Notes: generated by a model from the sequence alone, not told the origin. A stretch of DNA of 64,000 nt from CAUSKK01 sp963532425 (GCA_963532425.1 CAUSKK010000001.1:62001-126000), one strand, 5' to 3'; counted from the stretch's first letter, positions 1 to 9,082 are shown. Made by a program: numbers and translations.

Positions 1-61
1 GCAGCCGTTAAAAAGCCGGGCCTCATCTTTTTGATACGGGATAGGTTACGGGAGGGAAGCG

Positions 62-769
62 CTAGGCCAGCGGCAGCAGCAGCGGCACCAGATAGGGGGC
101 GATGAACGAGGTCAAAATGCCGTTGAAAATCAGGCCGACGGTGGCATAGCTGGCGTATTTCTGCGAAATCTCCAGACAGCGGGCAATGCCCATGGCATGG
201 GAGGCGGTACCCTCGGCCACGGCCAGGGACATGGGCCGGCGCACCACCCGCCGCATCAGCCAGAGGCCGCCGAGCTGGCCGGTCAGGCCGGCAATAATCA
301 CCGCCAGGGCCGCCACCGGCACGATGCCCCCGTAGGCCTGGGTTACCTCGATGGCGATGGGCATGGTTACGGACTTGGTCGCCAGCGCCGCACTCACCGC
401 CGGGCTGGCGCCGAAGAGCAGGGCCAGATAGACCCCGGACACGATGCCCACCAGACTGCCCACCAGCTGGGAAATCAGCACCGGCCCGAGCTGGGAACCG
501 ATGCGGCGCCACTGGCGGTAGAGGGGCAGGGCCAGACAGACCACCGCCGGCTGCAGCCAGTAGCTGAGCAGGTTGCCGGCCGGTTCGTACTTCTCAAAGG
601 GCACGTCCAGGGCCTGCAGATAGCCGATGACGATGACCACCGTAATCACCTGGGGATTAATCAGGCTGATTTTGCTGCGCGCCCGGATATAAACCGCCAG
701 CCAGTAGGCGCTGACCATCAGAAAGAGAAAGAAGCTGGGACTATCCAGCCTTAGACCGCCGCTGAACAT
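62..769 (-). CDS. lrgB: LrgB/CidB family membrane protein
   Basis: Integral membrane partner of the LrgA/CidA holin-like protein; the family is linked to murein hydrolase export, autolysis control or pyruvate/glycolate transport depending on species. The 235 residues are almost entirely hydrophobic helices. The LrgB hallmark segment with ATKSVTMPIAIEV lies near the middle, followed by a glycine-rich GQLGG stretch. The length matches the family norm of about 230. The start overlaps the upstream lrgA-like gene by 29 bp, which implies translational coupling. The family assignment is firm; the exact physiological role is not readable from sequence. Confidence 0.9.
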   Translation of the reverse strand: MFSGGLRLDSPSFFLFLMVSAYWLAVYIRARSKISLINPQVITVVIVIGYLQALDVPFEKYEPAGNLLSYWLQPAVVCLALPLYRQWRRIGSQLGPVLISQLVGSLVGIVSGVYLALLFGASPAVSAALATKSVTMPIAIEVTQAYGGIVPVAALAVIIAGLTGQLGGLWLMRRVVRRPMSLAVAEGTASHAMGIARCLEISQKYASYATVGLIFNGILTSFIAPYLVPLLLPLA

Positions 770-1097
770 GGCGCGCCACCTCGTGTACTTTTCCCGTTAC
801 CAGCAACACCAGCGCCGTGCTCAGCACGCTGGCCCCAAAAATGGCCCAAAAATCCTTGGCGATGAGGCCGTAATAGTTCATTACCGCCACGCAGGGGGGC
901 ACCAGCAGCAGCAGCATGTACTGCATGAGGAAATCGGCCAGCGGCCTAATCCATTCCTCGCGCACCACCCCCGAATGCAGCAGCAGAAAGAGCGTCAGCA
1001 GGCCGATGATGCTCGGCGGCAGGCGCAGGCCCAGCAGTTTGACCACCAGTTCCCCCAGGGCCAGACAGGCAAAAACAATGAAAAAGGCCCTAATCAT
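741..1097 (-). CDS. lrgA: LrgA/CidA family holin-like protein
   Basis: Small four-helix membrane protein of the CidA/LrgA family. It carries the typical LGLRLPPSIIGLLTLFLLL segment (residues about 23-42) and a charged C-terminus. Its 118 residues fit the family. It is transcribed leftward and directly precedes and overlaps the lrgB-like gene, the usual two-gene arrangement. The region upstream (1098-1169) has no clear promoter. CidA and LrgA cannot be separated by sequence alone, so the symbol is a family label. Confidence 0.85.
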   Translation of the reverse strand: MIRAFFIVFACLALGELVVKLLGLRLPPSIIGLLTLFLLLHSGVVREEWIRPLADFLMQYMLLLLVPPCVAVMNYYGLIAKDFWAIFGASVLSTALVLLVTGKVHEVARHVQRRSKAG

Positions 1098-1169
1098 CAG
1101 CGGGCCCCCGTGGCAAATGGCATGTGTTCCTCCAACGGCCCGGCCGGCGACCGGGCGCGGTTACTTTGA

Positions 1170-2006
1170 TTAGATTTTGATTTCACAGCGCGGCAGGGCC
1201 CGGGTGAGCCAGCGGCGGTTGGCCTCGGACAGGCCGTTGCCCTCCACATTGAGCTTCTGCAGCGACTGCATCATCTCAAAGAGATAGAAGCGCTCGAACT
1301 CGTTGCCGTTGTCGGCCAGGTTCAAATCCTCCAGCCGGGACAGGTGAATCAGCGGCGAAATGTCGAAGACGTGGTTGCCGTGCAGGTCGAGGCGCTCCAG
1401 CTGGGTCATGTTGAAGAGCACGCTGATGTCGAAGATGCGGTTGTCGCCGAGCAGCAGCTCGCGCATCTGGCGCAGGCTGCGCAGGGGGCTTAAATCCTTG
1501 ATTTGGTAGTTTTCCGCGTCCAGATACTGCAATTTCCGACATTTGCTAATCAGCTTCAAATCGAAGGGCCCCGCGATGGGGTTGCCGGTGATGGCCAGCC
1601 GTTCCAGATTCGGCAGCTCGGCCAGCACGCTGAAGTCCTTGATATTATTGCGACTGACGTAGAGCTTCTTCAGATTCGGCAGCTGGGCCAGCAGGGAAAT
1701 GTCGCTGAAGCCGTGCTCCTCCAGCGAGAGAAATTCCAGCTGCTGCAGGGCCAGCAGCGGGCGCAGGTCCTTAATCTTGTAGTCGCCAATCCAACTCTGG
1801 AAATCAATGTGCTTCAGGGCCTTGATTTTGAGAATGTCCTTGTACTCGGTGAGGTTGTCCAGATTGAGCCGATGGCTGTGCAGGAAATCGTCCTTGTAGT
1901 AGGACATGCCCACTTCGCCGGGATAGTAGAGATGCAGCATGAACACCAGCTGCCACACCTTATCCAGACCGTGCCACCAGTCGAGGTCTTTTTGGCTTAA
2001 TTCCAT
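1170..2006 (-). CDS. Leucine-rich repeat protein, cytoplasmic
   Basis: From about residue 60 onward the protein consists of tandem 22-residue SDS22/internalin-type leucine-rich repeats. Examples are LPNLKKLYVSRNNIKDFSVL and LTRLEDLNLADN-like units, with the consensus LxxLxxLxLxxNxIxDIxxL. There is no signal peptide, LPXTG motif or membrane segment, so it should be cytosolic, unlike internalins. The N-terminal 55 residues are aromatic- and acid-rich and unrecognised. Such solenoids usually bind proteins; the partner is unknown. The start ATG has a GGAG-like ribosome site just upstream on the minus strand. It is divergent from the small gene at 2108. Confidence 0.75.
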   Translation of the reverse strand: MELSQKDLDWWHGLDKVWQLVFMLHLYYPGEVGMSYYKDDFLHSHRLNLDNLTEYKDILKIKALKHIDFQSWIGDYKIKDLRPLLALQQLEFLSLEEHGFSDISLLAQLPNLKKLYVSRNNIKDFSVLAELPNLERLAITGNPIAGPFDLKLISKCRKLQYLDAENYQIKDLSPLRSLRQMRELLLGDNRIFDISVLFNMTQLERLDLHGNHVFDISPLIHLSRLEDLNLADNGNEFERFYLFEMMQSLQKLNVEGNGLSEANRRWLTRALPRCEIKI

Positions 2007-2107
2007 ATAATTTCTCCGCGATAGGGGTTGATGTACAGAGATTGCCTCTCCGCCCGTAAAAATCCTAACGCGCCCCGGGGCGCACTTTCAATGAAAAAGG
2101 ACATGCC

Positions 2108-2500
2108 ATGAAAAAAGAAATAAGCCTGGCCGAACTGCTGAGCCAGATGGAAACGCTGCTGGACGAGGTCAGCGGCGGCGATGTGAGCCTGGTCATCAGC
2201 GACGAGCACGGCCGGCGCTTCCTGCTCTCGGCCCTGGCCACCGAGCAGGCCCAGCTGCGTTCCACCGATTTGCGCGCTATCGAGGAGGTGCTCACCCGGG
2301 TGGAAACCCTGAACCGACTGGTGCAGGCCCCCGACCCGGAACCGCTGGCACCGCCGGCCGATGCCCACGCCGGCATTGATGTGCTGCTGGACGACGAGCC
2401 GGCTCCGGCCCCGACCCTGACCGAATTTGAGGTGTCCCTGGACGACGACGAGCCGCCCAAGCCGGCCGGCGGCGACTATGTGCAGGTGGATTTGGACTGA
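2108..2500 (+). CDS. Small acidic hypothetical protein
   Basis: Unrecognised 130-residue protein. Residues 1-75 are predicted helical (KEISLAELLSQMETLLDEV and a second amphipathic helix). The rest is a Pro/Asp/Glu-rich, probably disordered tail ending in VDLD. A Shine-Dalgarno AAGGA lies about 8 bases before the ATG. There is no signal peptide or membrane segment. It ends 13 bp before the first duplicated sbcD start, so it could be co-transcribed with sbcD. Confidence 0.6.
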   Translation: MKKEISLAELLSQMETLLDEVSGGDVSLVISDEHGRRFLLSALATEQAQLRSTDLRAIEEVLTRVETLNRLVQAPDPEPLAPPADAHAGIDVLLDDEPAPAPTLTEFEVSLDDDEPPKPAGGDYVQVDLD

Positions 2501-2513
2501 ATGAAGCGGATTC

Positions 2514-2736
2514 ATGCGCCTGCTCCATAGCGCCGATTGGCATCTGGGCGCTCGGCTCTATGGCCCCGGACGCGGGCTCTGGTCGCGCCGGCGGCCCCAG
2601 CGGCAGGGAGGGTTGCATGCGCCTGCTCCATAGTGCCGATTGGCATCTAGGCGCCCGCCTCTATGGCCCCGGACGCGGGCTCTGGTCGCGCCGGCGGCCC
2701 CAGCGGCCGGGAGGGTTGCATGCGCCTGCTCCATAG
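2514..2736 (+). repeat. Tandem duplication of the sbcD 5' end (103-bp period)
   Basis: Three ATG-containing copies begin at 2514, 2617 and 2720; only the third leads into full-length SbcD. Each copy starts with the same 17 codons, MRLLHSADWHLGARLYG. Copies 1 and 2 then share a roughly 52-bp GC-rich spacer ending GGGAGGGTTGC before the next ATG. The coding differences against copy 3 are GCT/GCC in copy 1 and AGT/AGC, CTA/CTG, CGC/CGG in copy 2, all synonymous. The spacer differs at only one position between copies 1 and 2. The period is not a multiple of three, so the outer copies cannot fuse in frame to sbcD. Confidence 0.92.
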
Positions 2737-3907
2737 CGCCGATTGGCATCTGGGCGCCCGGCTCTATGGCCAAAGCCGCGAGGCCGAGCAGGAGCGCTTC
2801 CTTGACGAGCTGCTGACCATCATTCGTCGCGAAGCCGTCGAGGTGCTGCTGCTGGCCGGCGACGTCTTCGACAGTGCCACCCCGTCCCTGGGGGCCCAGA
2901 CCCTCTACTATCGTTTCCTCGCCCGGCTGCTGGAAACGCCCTGCCGCCAGACGGTCATCGTCGCCGGCAACCATGACAACCCCAGCTTTCTCCAGCTGCC
3001 GGCCGGTCTGCTGCGCGCCCTGCACATTCACATCGTCGGCCGCCGGGGTGAACTCATAGCCCTGCGCGACGGCCACGGTGAGACGGCGGCCCTGGTGGCG
3101 GCGGTGCCCTATCTGCGCGAACGGGAACTGCGGACGCTGCGACCGGAGGAAAGTCCGGCCGAGGGCGAAGCGGCGCTGGTGGCGGCGGTGCTGAATCACT
3201 ACGAGGAGCTGGCCCGGGCCGGGCTGGCCGAGCGCGGCGAGCGGGATTGGCCGCTGCTGGCCATGGGCCATCTCTTCGCCGCCGGCGGGCGGACGGCCGA
3301 CGACGAGGCCATTCGTGATTTGTACGTGGGCAAGCTGGGCCTGATTCCGGCGGAAAAACTGCCCACCGCCTTCGATTACATCGCCCTGGGCCATCTGCAC
3401 CGCCAGCAGCGCCTGAATGCCCCGGTGCCGATTTATTACAGCGGCGCGCCCCTGGCCTACAGCTTCGGCGAGGCCGAGGCGCCCAAGGGTCTGCTGCTGC
3501 TGGAAACCGAGGGCCGGACGGTGCACGTGCGCCCGCTGGCCCTGCCCAGCTACCAGCGGCTGGAACGGCTGCGCGGCAATGCGGACGAACTGCTGGCGGC
3601 CCTGCAGGCCCGGGCCGATGAGGACGTTTGGCTGGAGGCGCTGCACACCGGCCCCGGCAGTGCCGGCACGCTCTACCAGCAGCTCCAGCGGGAACTGGAG
3701 GGCCGGCGCGCCAAACTGCTGCGGCTGCAGGTGCCGGCGGCCCAGCTGCAGAGTCTGAATGCCGACGAGGTGCCGACCCTGGAAAGCCTGACACCGCTGG
3801 AGGTGTTCAATCTGCGCCTGCAACGGGAGGCACTGGACCCGGCCGAAGCCGACGCCCTGCGCGCCCGCTTTCTGGAACTGCTGGCCCAGGCGGAGGCGGC
3901 GGAATAG
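2720..3907 (+). CDS. sbcD: SbcCD nuclease subunit SbcD
   Basis: Mn-dependent phosphoesterase subunit of the SbcCD (Mre11-Rad50-like) complex, which cleaves DNA hairpins and palindromes and trims ends. All metal-site motifs are visible: SADWHLG near residue 6, LAGDVFDSA, VAGNHDNP and ALGHLHRQQ. The length of 395 agrees with E. coli (400). The start was chosen at 2720 because MRLLHSADWHLG is the canonical N-terminus and a GGGAGG ribosome site precedes it; an in-frame start at 2663 would add an unrelated leader. The usual downstream partner sbcC is absent; a palindrome-rich island follows instead. A palindrome-cutting nuclease next to such DNA is suggestive but may be chance. Confidence 0.93.
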   Translation: MRLLHSADWHLGARLYGQSREAEQERFLDELLTIIRREAVEVLLLAGDVFDSATPSLGAQTLYYRFLARLLETPCRQTVIVAGNHDNPSFLQLPAGLLRALHIHIVGRRGELIALRDGHGETAALVAAVPYLRERELRTLRPEESPAEGEAALVAAVLNHYEELARAGLAERGERDWPLLAMGHLFAAGGRTADDEAIRDLYVGKLGLIPAEKLPTAFDYIALGHLHRQQRLNAPVPIYYSGAPLAYSFGEAEAPKGLLLLETEGRTVHVRPLALPSYQRLERLRGNADELLAALQARADEDVWLEALHTGPGSAGTLYQQLQRELEGRRAKLLRLQVPAAQLQSLNADEVPTLESLTPLEVFNLRLQREALDPAEADALRARFLELLAQAEAAE

Positions 3908-5149
3908 GCCCGGCTCCCGAAGCGCTGCCGTCCCCGAGGCCCCGCCGGGGGAGCGCTTTATTCTCGGCCTAGACCGCAGCGCTTCGGTTTGTTCTGGCCT
4001 TGGGAAACGAAGCGCTTCGGTCAGAGACTCCAGCGGGAAGCGCTTCCCCAACGGCAGGCAAGCACTTTCGGGACGGCCATTCGTTCTACCCGGCGACTTT
4101 CAATGGGGTTCCAAATGAAACGCTTCGCTAGCCCCAGACCATTAGGGAAAAAAACTCTCCAGCCCGAAGCGCTTCCCCTTCCGCCCCCCATTCTCCGACC
4201 GTCCCTTTCCCACCGGCGCCCATGAAGGAAACGCTTCATTCTGAGAACCTTGGCCAGAGGGAAGCGCTTCGCTTTGTTCTGGCCTTGGGAATGAAGCGCT
4301 TCGGCCGGAGACTCCAGCGGGAAGCGCTTCGCCAACAGTACACAACCACTTTCGGGCCGGCCATTCGTTCTACCCGGCGACTTTCAATGGGGTTCCAAAT
4401 GAAACGCTTCGCTAGCCCCGGCCCATTAGGAAAAAAAAACCTCTCCAGCCCGAAGCGCTCCCTCCTTTCGTCCCCCATTCTCCGACCTTCCCTTTCCTAC
4501 TGACGCACCGAAGGAAGCGCTTCCCTTGTGGGGCGTCCAGCGCCGGCTGTCAAAACGAAGCGTTTCGCCAGATAAATGGGCCGGCGGGCACTGTTTCTTC
4601 CAGCTTCCATTGTGGAAGCGCTTCCCTTTTCGATGGCCTGGGCCCGATTTTATGAAGCGCTTCCAAAAATCCATTCACCGAGATTGAAGCGCTCCCCTTA
4701 GCCAGCCCCAGCCCCAATTCTCCCCAGTTGCTTTTCCGCTGGCCGAAGCGCTTCGGACTGCCGGCCAACGGTTGTGGCCAGTTTCCTAATCCCTGTCGGG
4801 CCAGGTTTGGTAGAAACAGCCTCGGCCGAAGGAAGCGCTTCTTGCCAAACATAAAACCTAAAGAGCTTCCTCGTTTCTGGAGTCGAAGCGCTTCCGCTCC
4901 GGAGGTCGGGAGAGCCGAAGCGCTTCGGTCTGAAACGCCCCGGCGCCGAATGGTTGAGCAATCGTCATCGTGCGTCCCAGAGGGGGAGCGCTTCGCTTGC
5001 CAAAGACTTTTCCCGGCGAAGCGCTTCCTCCGGCCAGCCAGCACCCAGCGTCTCCGGCCAGAAAGGTACAAAAACCGAAGCGCTTCGACCCGGGGCTTTC
5101 TCGGCGGGAAGCGCTTCGGTTGGTTCCGGCGCTTCGGGGCGAAGCGCTT
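3908..5149. repeat. Gene-free island A of GAAGCGCTTC palindromes
   Basis: About 1.2 kb without a credible gene. GAAGCGCTTC or a one-base variant (such as GAAGCGCTCC) recurs roughly every 30-60 bp, usually flanked by C or G (CCGAAGCGCTTCC, GGAAGCGCTTCGG). Open frames across it only read the palindrome as EALP, RSAS or KRF and change content arbitrarily between copies, so I do not call them genes. The filler between palindromes is unique except for the long direct repeat listed separately. I see no transposase, tRNA or terminal inverted repeats. Confidence 0.9.
3985..4503. repeat. Direct repeat pair inside island A
   Basis: Segments about 3985-4215 and 4270-4503 are direct repeats of roughly 230 bp, offset by 284-287 bp. 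They share TTTGTTCTGGCCTTGGGAA, a later CAATGGGGTTCCAAATG block and the CCCATTCTCCGACC end block. Substitutions and small indels are scattered throughout, including within the palindromes. This shows that whole multi-palindrome blocks duplicate, not only single palindromes. Confidence 0.85.
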
Positions 5150-5413
5150 CTATTTTTTCCCTTTGAACGGGGCAAGCACGTCCCTATCCCCATGGTTTTC
5201 TATCAGATAGCGCAGGGCCACGGCCAGCAGTTGCACCGCCACAAAGAAATAGAGCAGCGGTCTTTTCGCCTGCTGGGGGAAAAAGACGAGGAAAATCGCG
5301 CAGCCGCCGGCGGCGATGGCCAGGGCAACCAGCAGGCGCAGGGAATTTTTTTTCACCAGCCGGGGCAGGAGAAAAAACGAAAAATAGGACAGCAGCAGGA
5401 CAAGGAAATGCAC
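5150..5413 (-). CDS. Small inner-membrane protein downstream of dapE
   Basis: An 87-residue hydrophobic protein with an N-terminal helix (residues about 1-17), a second (27-46) and a third (50-66), ending in a basic, probably cytosolic tail. It starts 4 bp after the dapE stop, so it is almost certainly in the same transcript. Its 3' end runs into island A; its last codons are followed at once by a palindrome. I do not recognise the family, and it is not similar to YpfN, which follows dapE in E. coli. Confidence 0.6.
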   Translation of the reverse strand: MHFLVLLLSYFSFFLLPRLVKKNSLRLLVALAIAAGGCAIFLVFFPQQAKRPLLYFFVAVQLLAVALRYLIENHGDRDVLAPFKGKK

Positions 5414-5417
5414 GGCC

Positions 5418-6557
5418 CTACTCCCCGAGGAAATCCCAGAGGTTTTTCACCGCGTCCACATAGATGTTCTTGGAGGTCTCCACCTCGCTGATGCGCACGT
5501 ACTCATCGACCTTGTGAATGCTGGCGTTCACCACCCCCAGTTCCACCACCGCACAGCCATAGGGGGCGATGAAACGGGCGTCGGAGGTGCCGCCGGCGGC
5601 GTTAAAGACCAGCTCCCGGCCGGTGTGCTTGCGGCTGGCGGTGCGGACGGCGGCCATCAGCTCGGCATTTTCGGTCAGGAACGGCAAGCCGTTCACCGTC
5701 CAGTCGTAGACGGCGCTGCAGGGCTTGACCAGATTGGCCAGCAGGATTTCCACCTGGGAACGCAGGCCCTCGGCGGTCTGCTCGTTGTTGTAGCGCCAGT
5801 TGGCTTCGAGCCAGGCGCTGGAGGGCACCACATTGCCAGCACCGGTGCCGGCCTGCAGGTTGCTGACCTGAAAGCTGGTGGGCGGGAAATAGGCGTTGCC
5901 CTCGTCCCAGCGCACCGCCTGCAGGGCGTTGATGACCCGGCCCAGGGCATGGATAGGGTTGCGGATATGCTCCGGATAGGCCACGTGGCCCTGCTGGCCG
6001 AGGATAGTCAAACGTAGGCTCAGCGAGCCCCGGCGGCCGGCCCGGCCAAAATCGCCGAGGGCCTCCTTGGCCGTCGGTTCGGCGACGATGCAGTAGTCGA
6101 AGCGCTCCCCCTCGGCGGCCAGGGTGGCCAGGGCCCGGCGGGTGCCGTCGGCGCCGTCGCCCTCCTCGTCGCTGGTGAGCAGCAGGGCCAGGGTGCCCAG
6201 ATGGTCGGGCTGGGCTCTGACCAGCTCCTCCAGGGCCACCACGGCGGCGGCCACGCCGGTTTTCATGTCGGCGGCGCCCCGGCCGTAGAGCTTGCCGTCC
6301 TGTTCGGTGGGTACGAACGGCGGTGACGACCACAGGGTCTCATCGCCCGGCGGCACCACGTCCGTGTGGCCGGCCAGGAAAATAACCGGCCCGCCGCTGC
6401 CGTGGCGAGCCCAGAGGTTTTTGGTTTTGTTGAAATTGAGCTCGCGGCAGCTGAAACCGACGGCCGTCAGGCGCTCGGCAATCAGGGCCTGGCAGCCGCC
6501 ATCGTCGGGGGTGAGGCTGGGCCGGGCCAGCAGCGCTTTGAGAAGATTTAGGGTCAT
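5418..6557 (-). CDS. dapE: Succinyl-diaminopimelate desuccinylase
   Basis: Zinc-dependent M20 hydrolase that removes succinate from N-succinyl-LL-2,6-diaminopimelate in lysine and peptidoglycan precursor synthesis. Metal and catalytic motifs are present in order: [29 protein letters not shown] and a C-terminal SIHKVDEYV histidine. The 379 residues match E. coli DapE (375). It is divergent from the amino-acid transporter ATPase at 6627 and heads a short leftward unit with the small membrane gene. Confidence 0.96.
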   Translation of the reverse strand: MTLNLLKALLARPSLTPDDGGCQALIAERLTAVGFSCRELNFNKTKNLWARHGSGGPVIFLAGHTDVVPPGDETLWSSPPFVPTEQDGKLYGRGAADMKTGVAAAVVALEELVRAQPDHLGTLALLLTSDEEGDGADGTRRALATLAAEGERFDYCIVAEPTAKEALGDFGRAGRRGSLSLRLTILGQQGHVAYPEHIRNPIHALGRVINALQAVRWDEGNAYFPPTSFQVSNLQAGTGAGNVVPSSAWLEANWRYNNEQTAEGLRSQVEILLANLVKPCSAVYDWTVNGLPFLTENAELMAAVRTASRKHTGRELVFNAAGGTSDARFIAPYGCAVVELGVVNASIHKVDEYVRISEVETSKNIYVDAVKNLWDFLGE

Positions 6558-6626
6558 GGGGATAGCTCCAAAGCCAGTAGAATGGGAAAGTCAAATTTTA
6601 GAAAAAGTTTTCCACAGGAGGAAATT

Positions 6627-7406
6627 GTGCACGACCCTGCCCTTCCCCCGGCGCTGCAGGCCCGGGACATTCATAAATCTTTCGGCAATCTGGAGGTGCT
6701 GAAGGGCATTTCCCTGACCGCCCGGCGCGGCGAAGTGGTGTCCATACTGGGCTCCTCCGGCTCCGGCAAGAGCACCTTTCTGCGCTGTCTGAATTTCCTC
6801 GAAATGCCCGATGCCGGCGAAATCGAGGTGGCCGGCGAGCGCGTCCAAATCAAAGACCGCAAGGGCCAGCGCTCGGTCAATGAAAAGCAAATCCAGCGGG
6901 TGCGGGCCAAGCTGTCGATGGTGTTCCAGAACTTCAATCTCTGGGCCCATATGACCGTGCTGGAAAATCTGATTGAGGCGCCGATGCAGGTGCTGGGCCG
7001 CTCCCGGGCCGAGGCGGTGGCCGAGGCCGAGGCGCTGCTGCACAAGGTGGGCCTCTACGAACGGCGCGACTACTATCCGGCCCACCTGTCCGGCGGCCAG
7101 CAGCAGCGGGTGGCCATTGCCCGGGCCCTGGCCATGAATCCGGACGCGCTGCTGTTCGACGAACCCACCTCGGCCCTGGACCCGGAGCTGGTCGGCGACG
7201 TGCTGCGCCTGATGCAGGAGCTGGCCAGGGAGGGCCGCACCATGATTGTGGTAACCCACGAGATGGGCTTTGCCCGCGAGGTGTCCTCCCAGGTGCTGTT
7301 CCTGCACCAGGGCCAAATCGAGGAGCAGGGCACGCCCGAGCAGGTCTTCTTCCAGAGCCAGTCCGAGCGCGTGCGCCAGTTTCTTTCCAATTCACTTAAG
7401 GGCTAA
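6627..7406 (+). CDS. Polar amino-acid ABC transporter ATPase (HisP-like)
   Basis: ATP-binding subunit of a histidine/arginine/lysine-type importer. Walker A is GSSGSGKST, the signature is LSGGQQQR, Walker B is ALLFDEPTSALD, and the H-loop is VVTHEMGF. I placed the start at GTG 6627 because CAGGAGG sits six bases upstream and the resulting 259 residues match HisP (257); the frame stays open to 6582. It is the first gene of the cluster, with the binding protein and two permeases following. The substrate is not fixed by sequence. Confidence 0.9.
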   Translation: MHDPALPPALQARDIHKSFGNLEVLKGISLTARRGEVVSILGSSGSGKSTFLRCLNFLEMPDAGEIEVAGERVQIKDRKGQRSVNEKQIQRVRAKLSMVFQNFNLWAHMTVLENLIEAPMQVLGRSRAEAVAEAEALLHKVGLYERRDYYPAHLSGGQQQRVAIARALAMNPDALLFDEPTSALDPELVGDVLRLMQELAREGRTMIVVTHEMGFAREVSSQVLFLHQGQIEEQGTPEQVFFQSQSERVRQFLSNSLKG

Positions 7407-7450
7407 TATGTTTCCGGGGCTGGATTAGGAATTTCTCCCGCCCCCCGTTG

Positions 7451-7477
7451 GAAGCGCTCGGCGCTTCTTCTTTTTTT
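7451..7477 (+). terminator. Palindrome hairpin plus T-run, probable attenuator
   Basis: The 7-bp stem GAAGCGC/GCGCTTC with loop TCG is followed by TTC and a T-rich run. It lies between the ATPase and binding-protein genes, so it may adjust relative expression rather than end the operon. It is built from one truncated palindrome pair. Confidence 0.55.
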
Positions 7478-7499
7478 CACTTACCAAGGAAGTTCTCCC

Positions 7500-8360
7500 A
7501 TGAAAAAAATTCTGCTCCTGACCCTGCTTGGCCTGGCCGGCACGACTCTGGCCGCCGACAAACTGCGTTTCTCCACCGACGGCACCTATCCGCCGTTCTC
7601 CGAGGTGAACGCCCAGGGCGAGGTGGTCGGCTTTGACATCGACATCGGCAAGGCCCTCTGCGCCGAAATGAAGCGCGACTGTGAATTTACGCAAATCGAC
7701 TGGGACGGCCTGATTCCGGCCCTGAAAAGCAAAAAAACCGATTTGCTCATCGCCTCCATGAACGCCACCCCGGAACGGAAGGAAAGCATCGCCTTCAGCG
7801 CGCCCTACTACATCAATCCCGGCGTCTTCGTCCGCGCCGCCGGCAGCAACATCGAGCTCAGCGAGGCCGGTCTCAAGGGCAAAACCATCGGCGTGCTGCG
7901 GGCCTCGGTCTTCGACCGCTACGCCACCGATAAGTTCGGTTCCTGGGCAGAAATCCAGCGCTACAACGCCCAGGAGGAGGCCAATCTGGACGCCCTGGCC
8001 GGCCGGGTGGACGTGCTCTTTGCCGATGCGCTGGTGCTGAAAGATGGCTTCCTGGAGCGGCTCAGCGGCGACGACAAGGGCAAATTTGAGGTCTTCGGCC
8101 CCGAGGTCAATGACGAGAAATATTTCGGCGAGGGCATTTCCATCGGCGTGCGCAAAGAGGATGAGGCCCTGCTCAAGGCGGTGAACGAAGCGCTTACGGC
8201 CATCAAAGCCAACGGCGAATACAAGAAAATCAACGATAAATACTTCAAGGTTGATATTTCCGGCAGCGCCAAAGCGGACGCCCCGGCCGAGGCCAAGGTT
8301 GAGGCCAAGGCGGACGCGGAAAAACCCGCTGACCAACCCGCCGCCGAAGCCGCTCAATGA
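7500..8360 (+). CDS. Periplasmic amino-acid-binding protein with KAE-rich tail
   Basis: Solute-binding protein of the HisJ/ArgT class (SBP family 3). A signal peptide (residues 1-18, cleavage after TLA) precedes the family start LRFSTDGTYPPFSEVN. NGEYKKINDKYF closes the fold near residue 255. Beyond it is an extra Ala/Glu/Lys/Asp-rich tail of about 30 residues not found in HisJ. Similar tails occur on other exported proteins in this window. It overlaps the permease start by 4 bp (ATGA). Confidence 0.9.
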   Translation: MKKILLLTLLGLAGTTLAADKLRFSTDGTYPPFSEVNAQGEVVGFDIDIGKALCAEMKRDCEFTQIDWDGLIPALKSKKTDLLIASMNATPERKESIAFSAPYYINPGVFVRAAGSNIELSEAGLKGKTIGVLRASVFDRYATDKFGSWAEIQRYNAQEEANLDALAGRVDVLFADALVLKDGFLERLSGDDKGKFEVFGPEVNDEKYFGEGISIGVRKEDEALLKAVNEALTAIKANGEYKKINDKYFKVDISGSAKADAPAEAKVEAKADAEKPADQPAAEAAQ

Positions 8361-9082
8361 ATCTAGAACTGCTCTGGGGCTACCGGGAGCAGCTGCTGTC
8401 CGGGGCGGGGCTGAGCTTCACCCTGGCCCTGGGCAGCCTGGTGCTGGCGCTGGTTTTCGGCATTGGGGCCTGCCTCGGCAGCCTCTCCGGCCGGTGCTGG
8501 CTCCGCTGGCCGGCCAATTTCTATATCACCGTGGTGCGGGGCATTCCCGACCTGGTGCAACTGTTTCTGCTCTACTACGGCGGCCAGTACCTGCTTAACT
8601 ATCTGCACGAGCAGCGCGGCTGGCCCCAGCTGGAGATGACGCCCTTTCTGACCGGGGTCATCGCCATCGGTTTCATTTCCGGGGCCTATATGGCCGAGGC
8701 CTTTCGCGGCGGCTTTCTCGCCATTCCCAAGGGCCAGGTGGAGGCCGCCCGCGCCTTCGGCATGGGCCCTGGAACCATTTTCTGGCGTATCCAGCGGCCA
8801 CAGATGCTGCGCTATGCCCTGCCCGCCCTCGGCAATAACTGGCTGGTGCTGATGAAAAACACCTCGCTGGTGTCCATCATCGGCCTGAAGGATTTGGTTT
8901 TTGTGGCCAGCAGCGCCTCCCGGGCCATGCAGCGCAAGGACATCTACGCCGCCTTCTGGTTCTACGGGGCCATTGCGGTGTTTTTCCTGCTGCTGACCAG
9001 CCTGTCCATTCTGCTGCTGCGCCGGCTCGAACGGCGCTACGGCCTCGGTTTCAATCCAACGGGGGTGGCCCATGCCGGCTAG
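8357..9082 (+). CDS. Amino-acid ABC transporter permease (HisQ-like)
   Basis: Inner-membrane permease with the conserved cytoplasmic EAA loop (EAFRGGFLAIPKGQVEAARA) and the N-terminal VVRGIPDLVQLFLLYYGG motif. The 241 residues and about five helices match HisQ/ArtQ. It starts inside the stop of the binding-protein gene and overlaps the next permease by 11 bp, so all are translationally coupled. Confidence 0.92.
   Translation: MNLELLWGYREQLLSGAGLSFTLALGSLVLALVFGIGACLGSLSGRCWLRWPANFYITVVRGIPDLVQLFLLYYGGQYLLNYLHEQRGWPQLEMTPFLTGVIAIGFISGAYMAEAFRGGFLAIPKGQVEAARAFGMGPGTIFWRIQRPQMLRYALPALGNNWLVLMKNTSLVSIIGLKDLVFVASSASRAMQRKDIYAAFWFYGAIAVFFLLLTSLSILLLRRLERRYGLGFNPTGVAHAG

Noticed and set aside
2663..2719. 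Earlier in-frame start for sbcD
   Set aside because: It would translate the spacer of the tandem repeat. The conserved N-terminus and ribosome site are at 2720.
3908..5149. REP/BIME or MITE elements
   Set aside because: No 20-40 bp conserved hairpin, no terminal inverted repeats with target duplications, and no RAYT transposase. The only common core is the 10-bp palindrome.
4021..5210. Overlapping reading frames of 60-170 codons through island A on both strands
   Set aside because: They consist of palindrome translations (EALP, RSAS, KRF) joined by unrelated filler, lack ribosome sites and are not kept between the duplicated blocks.
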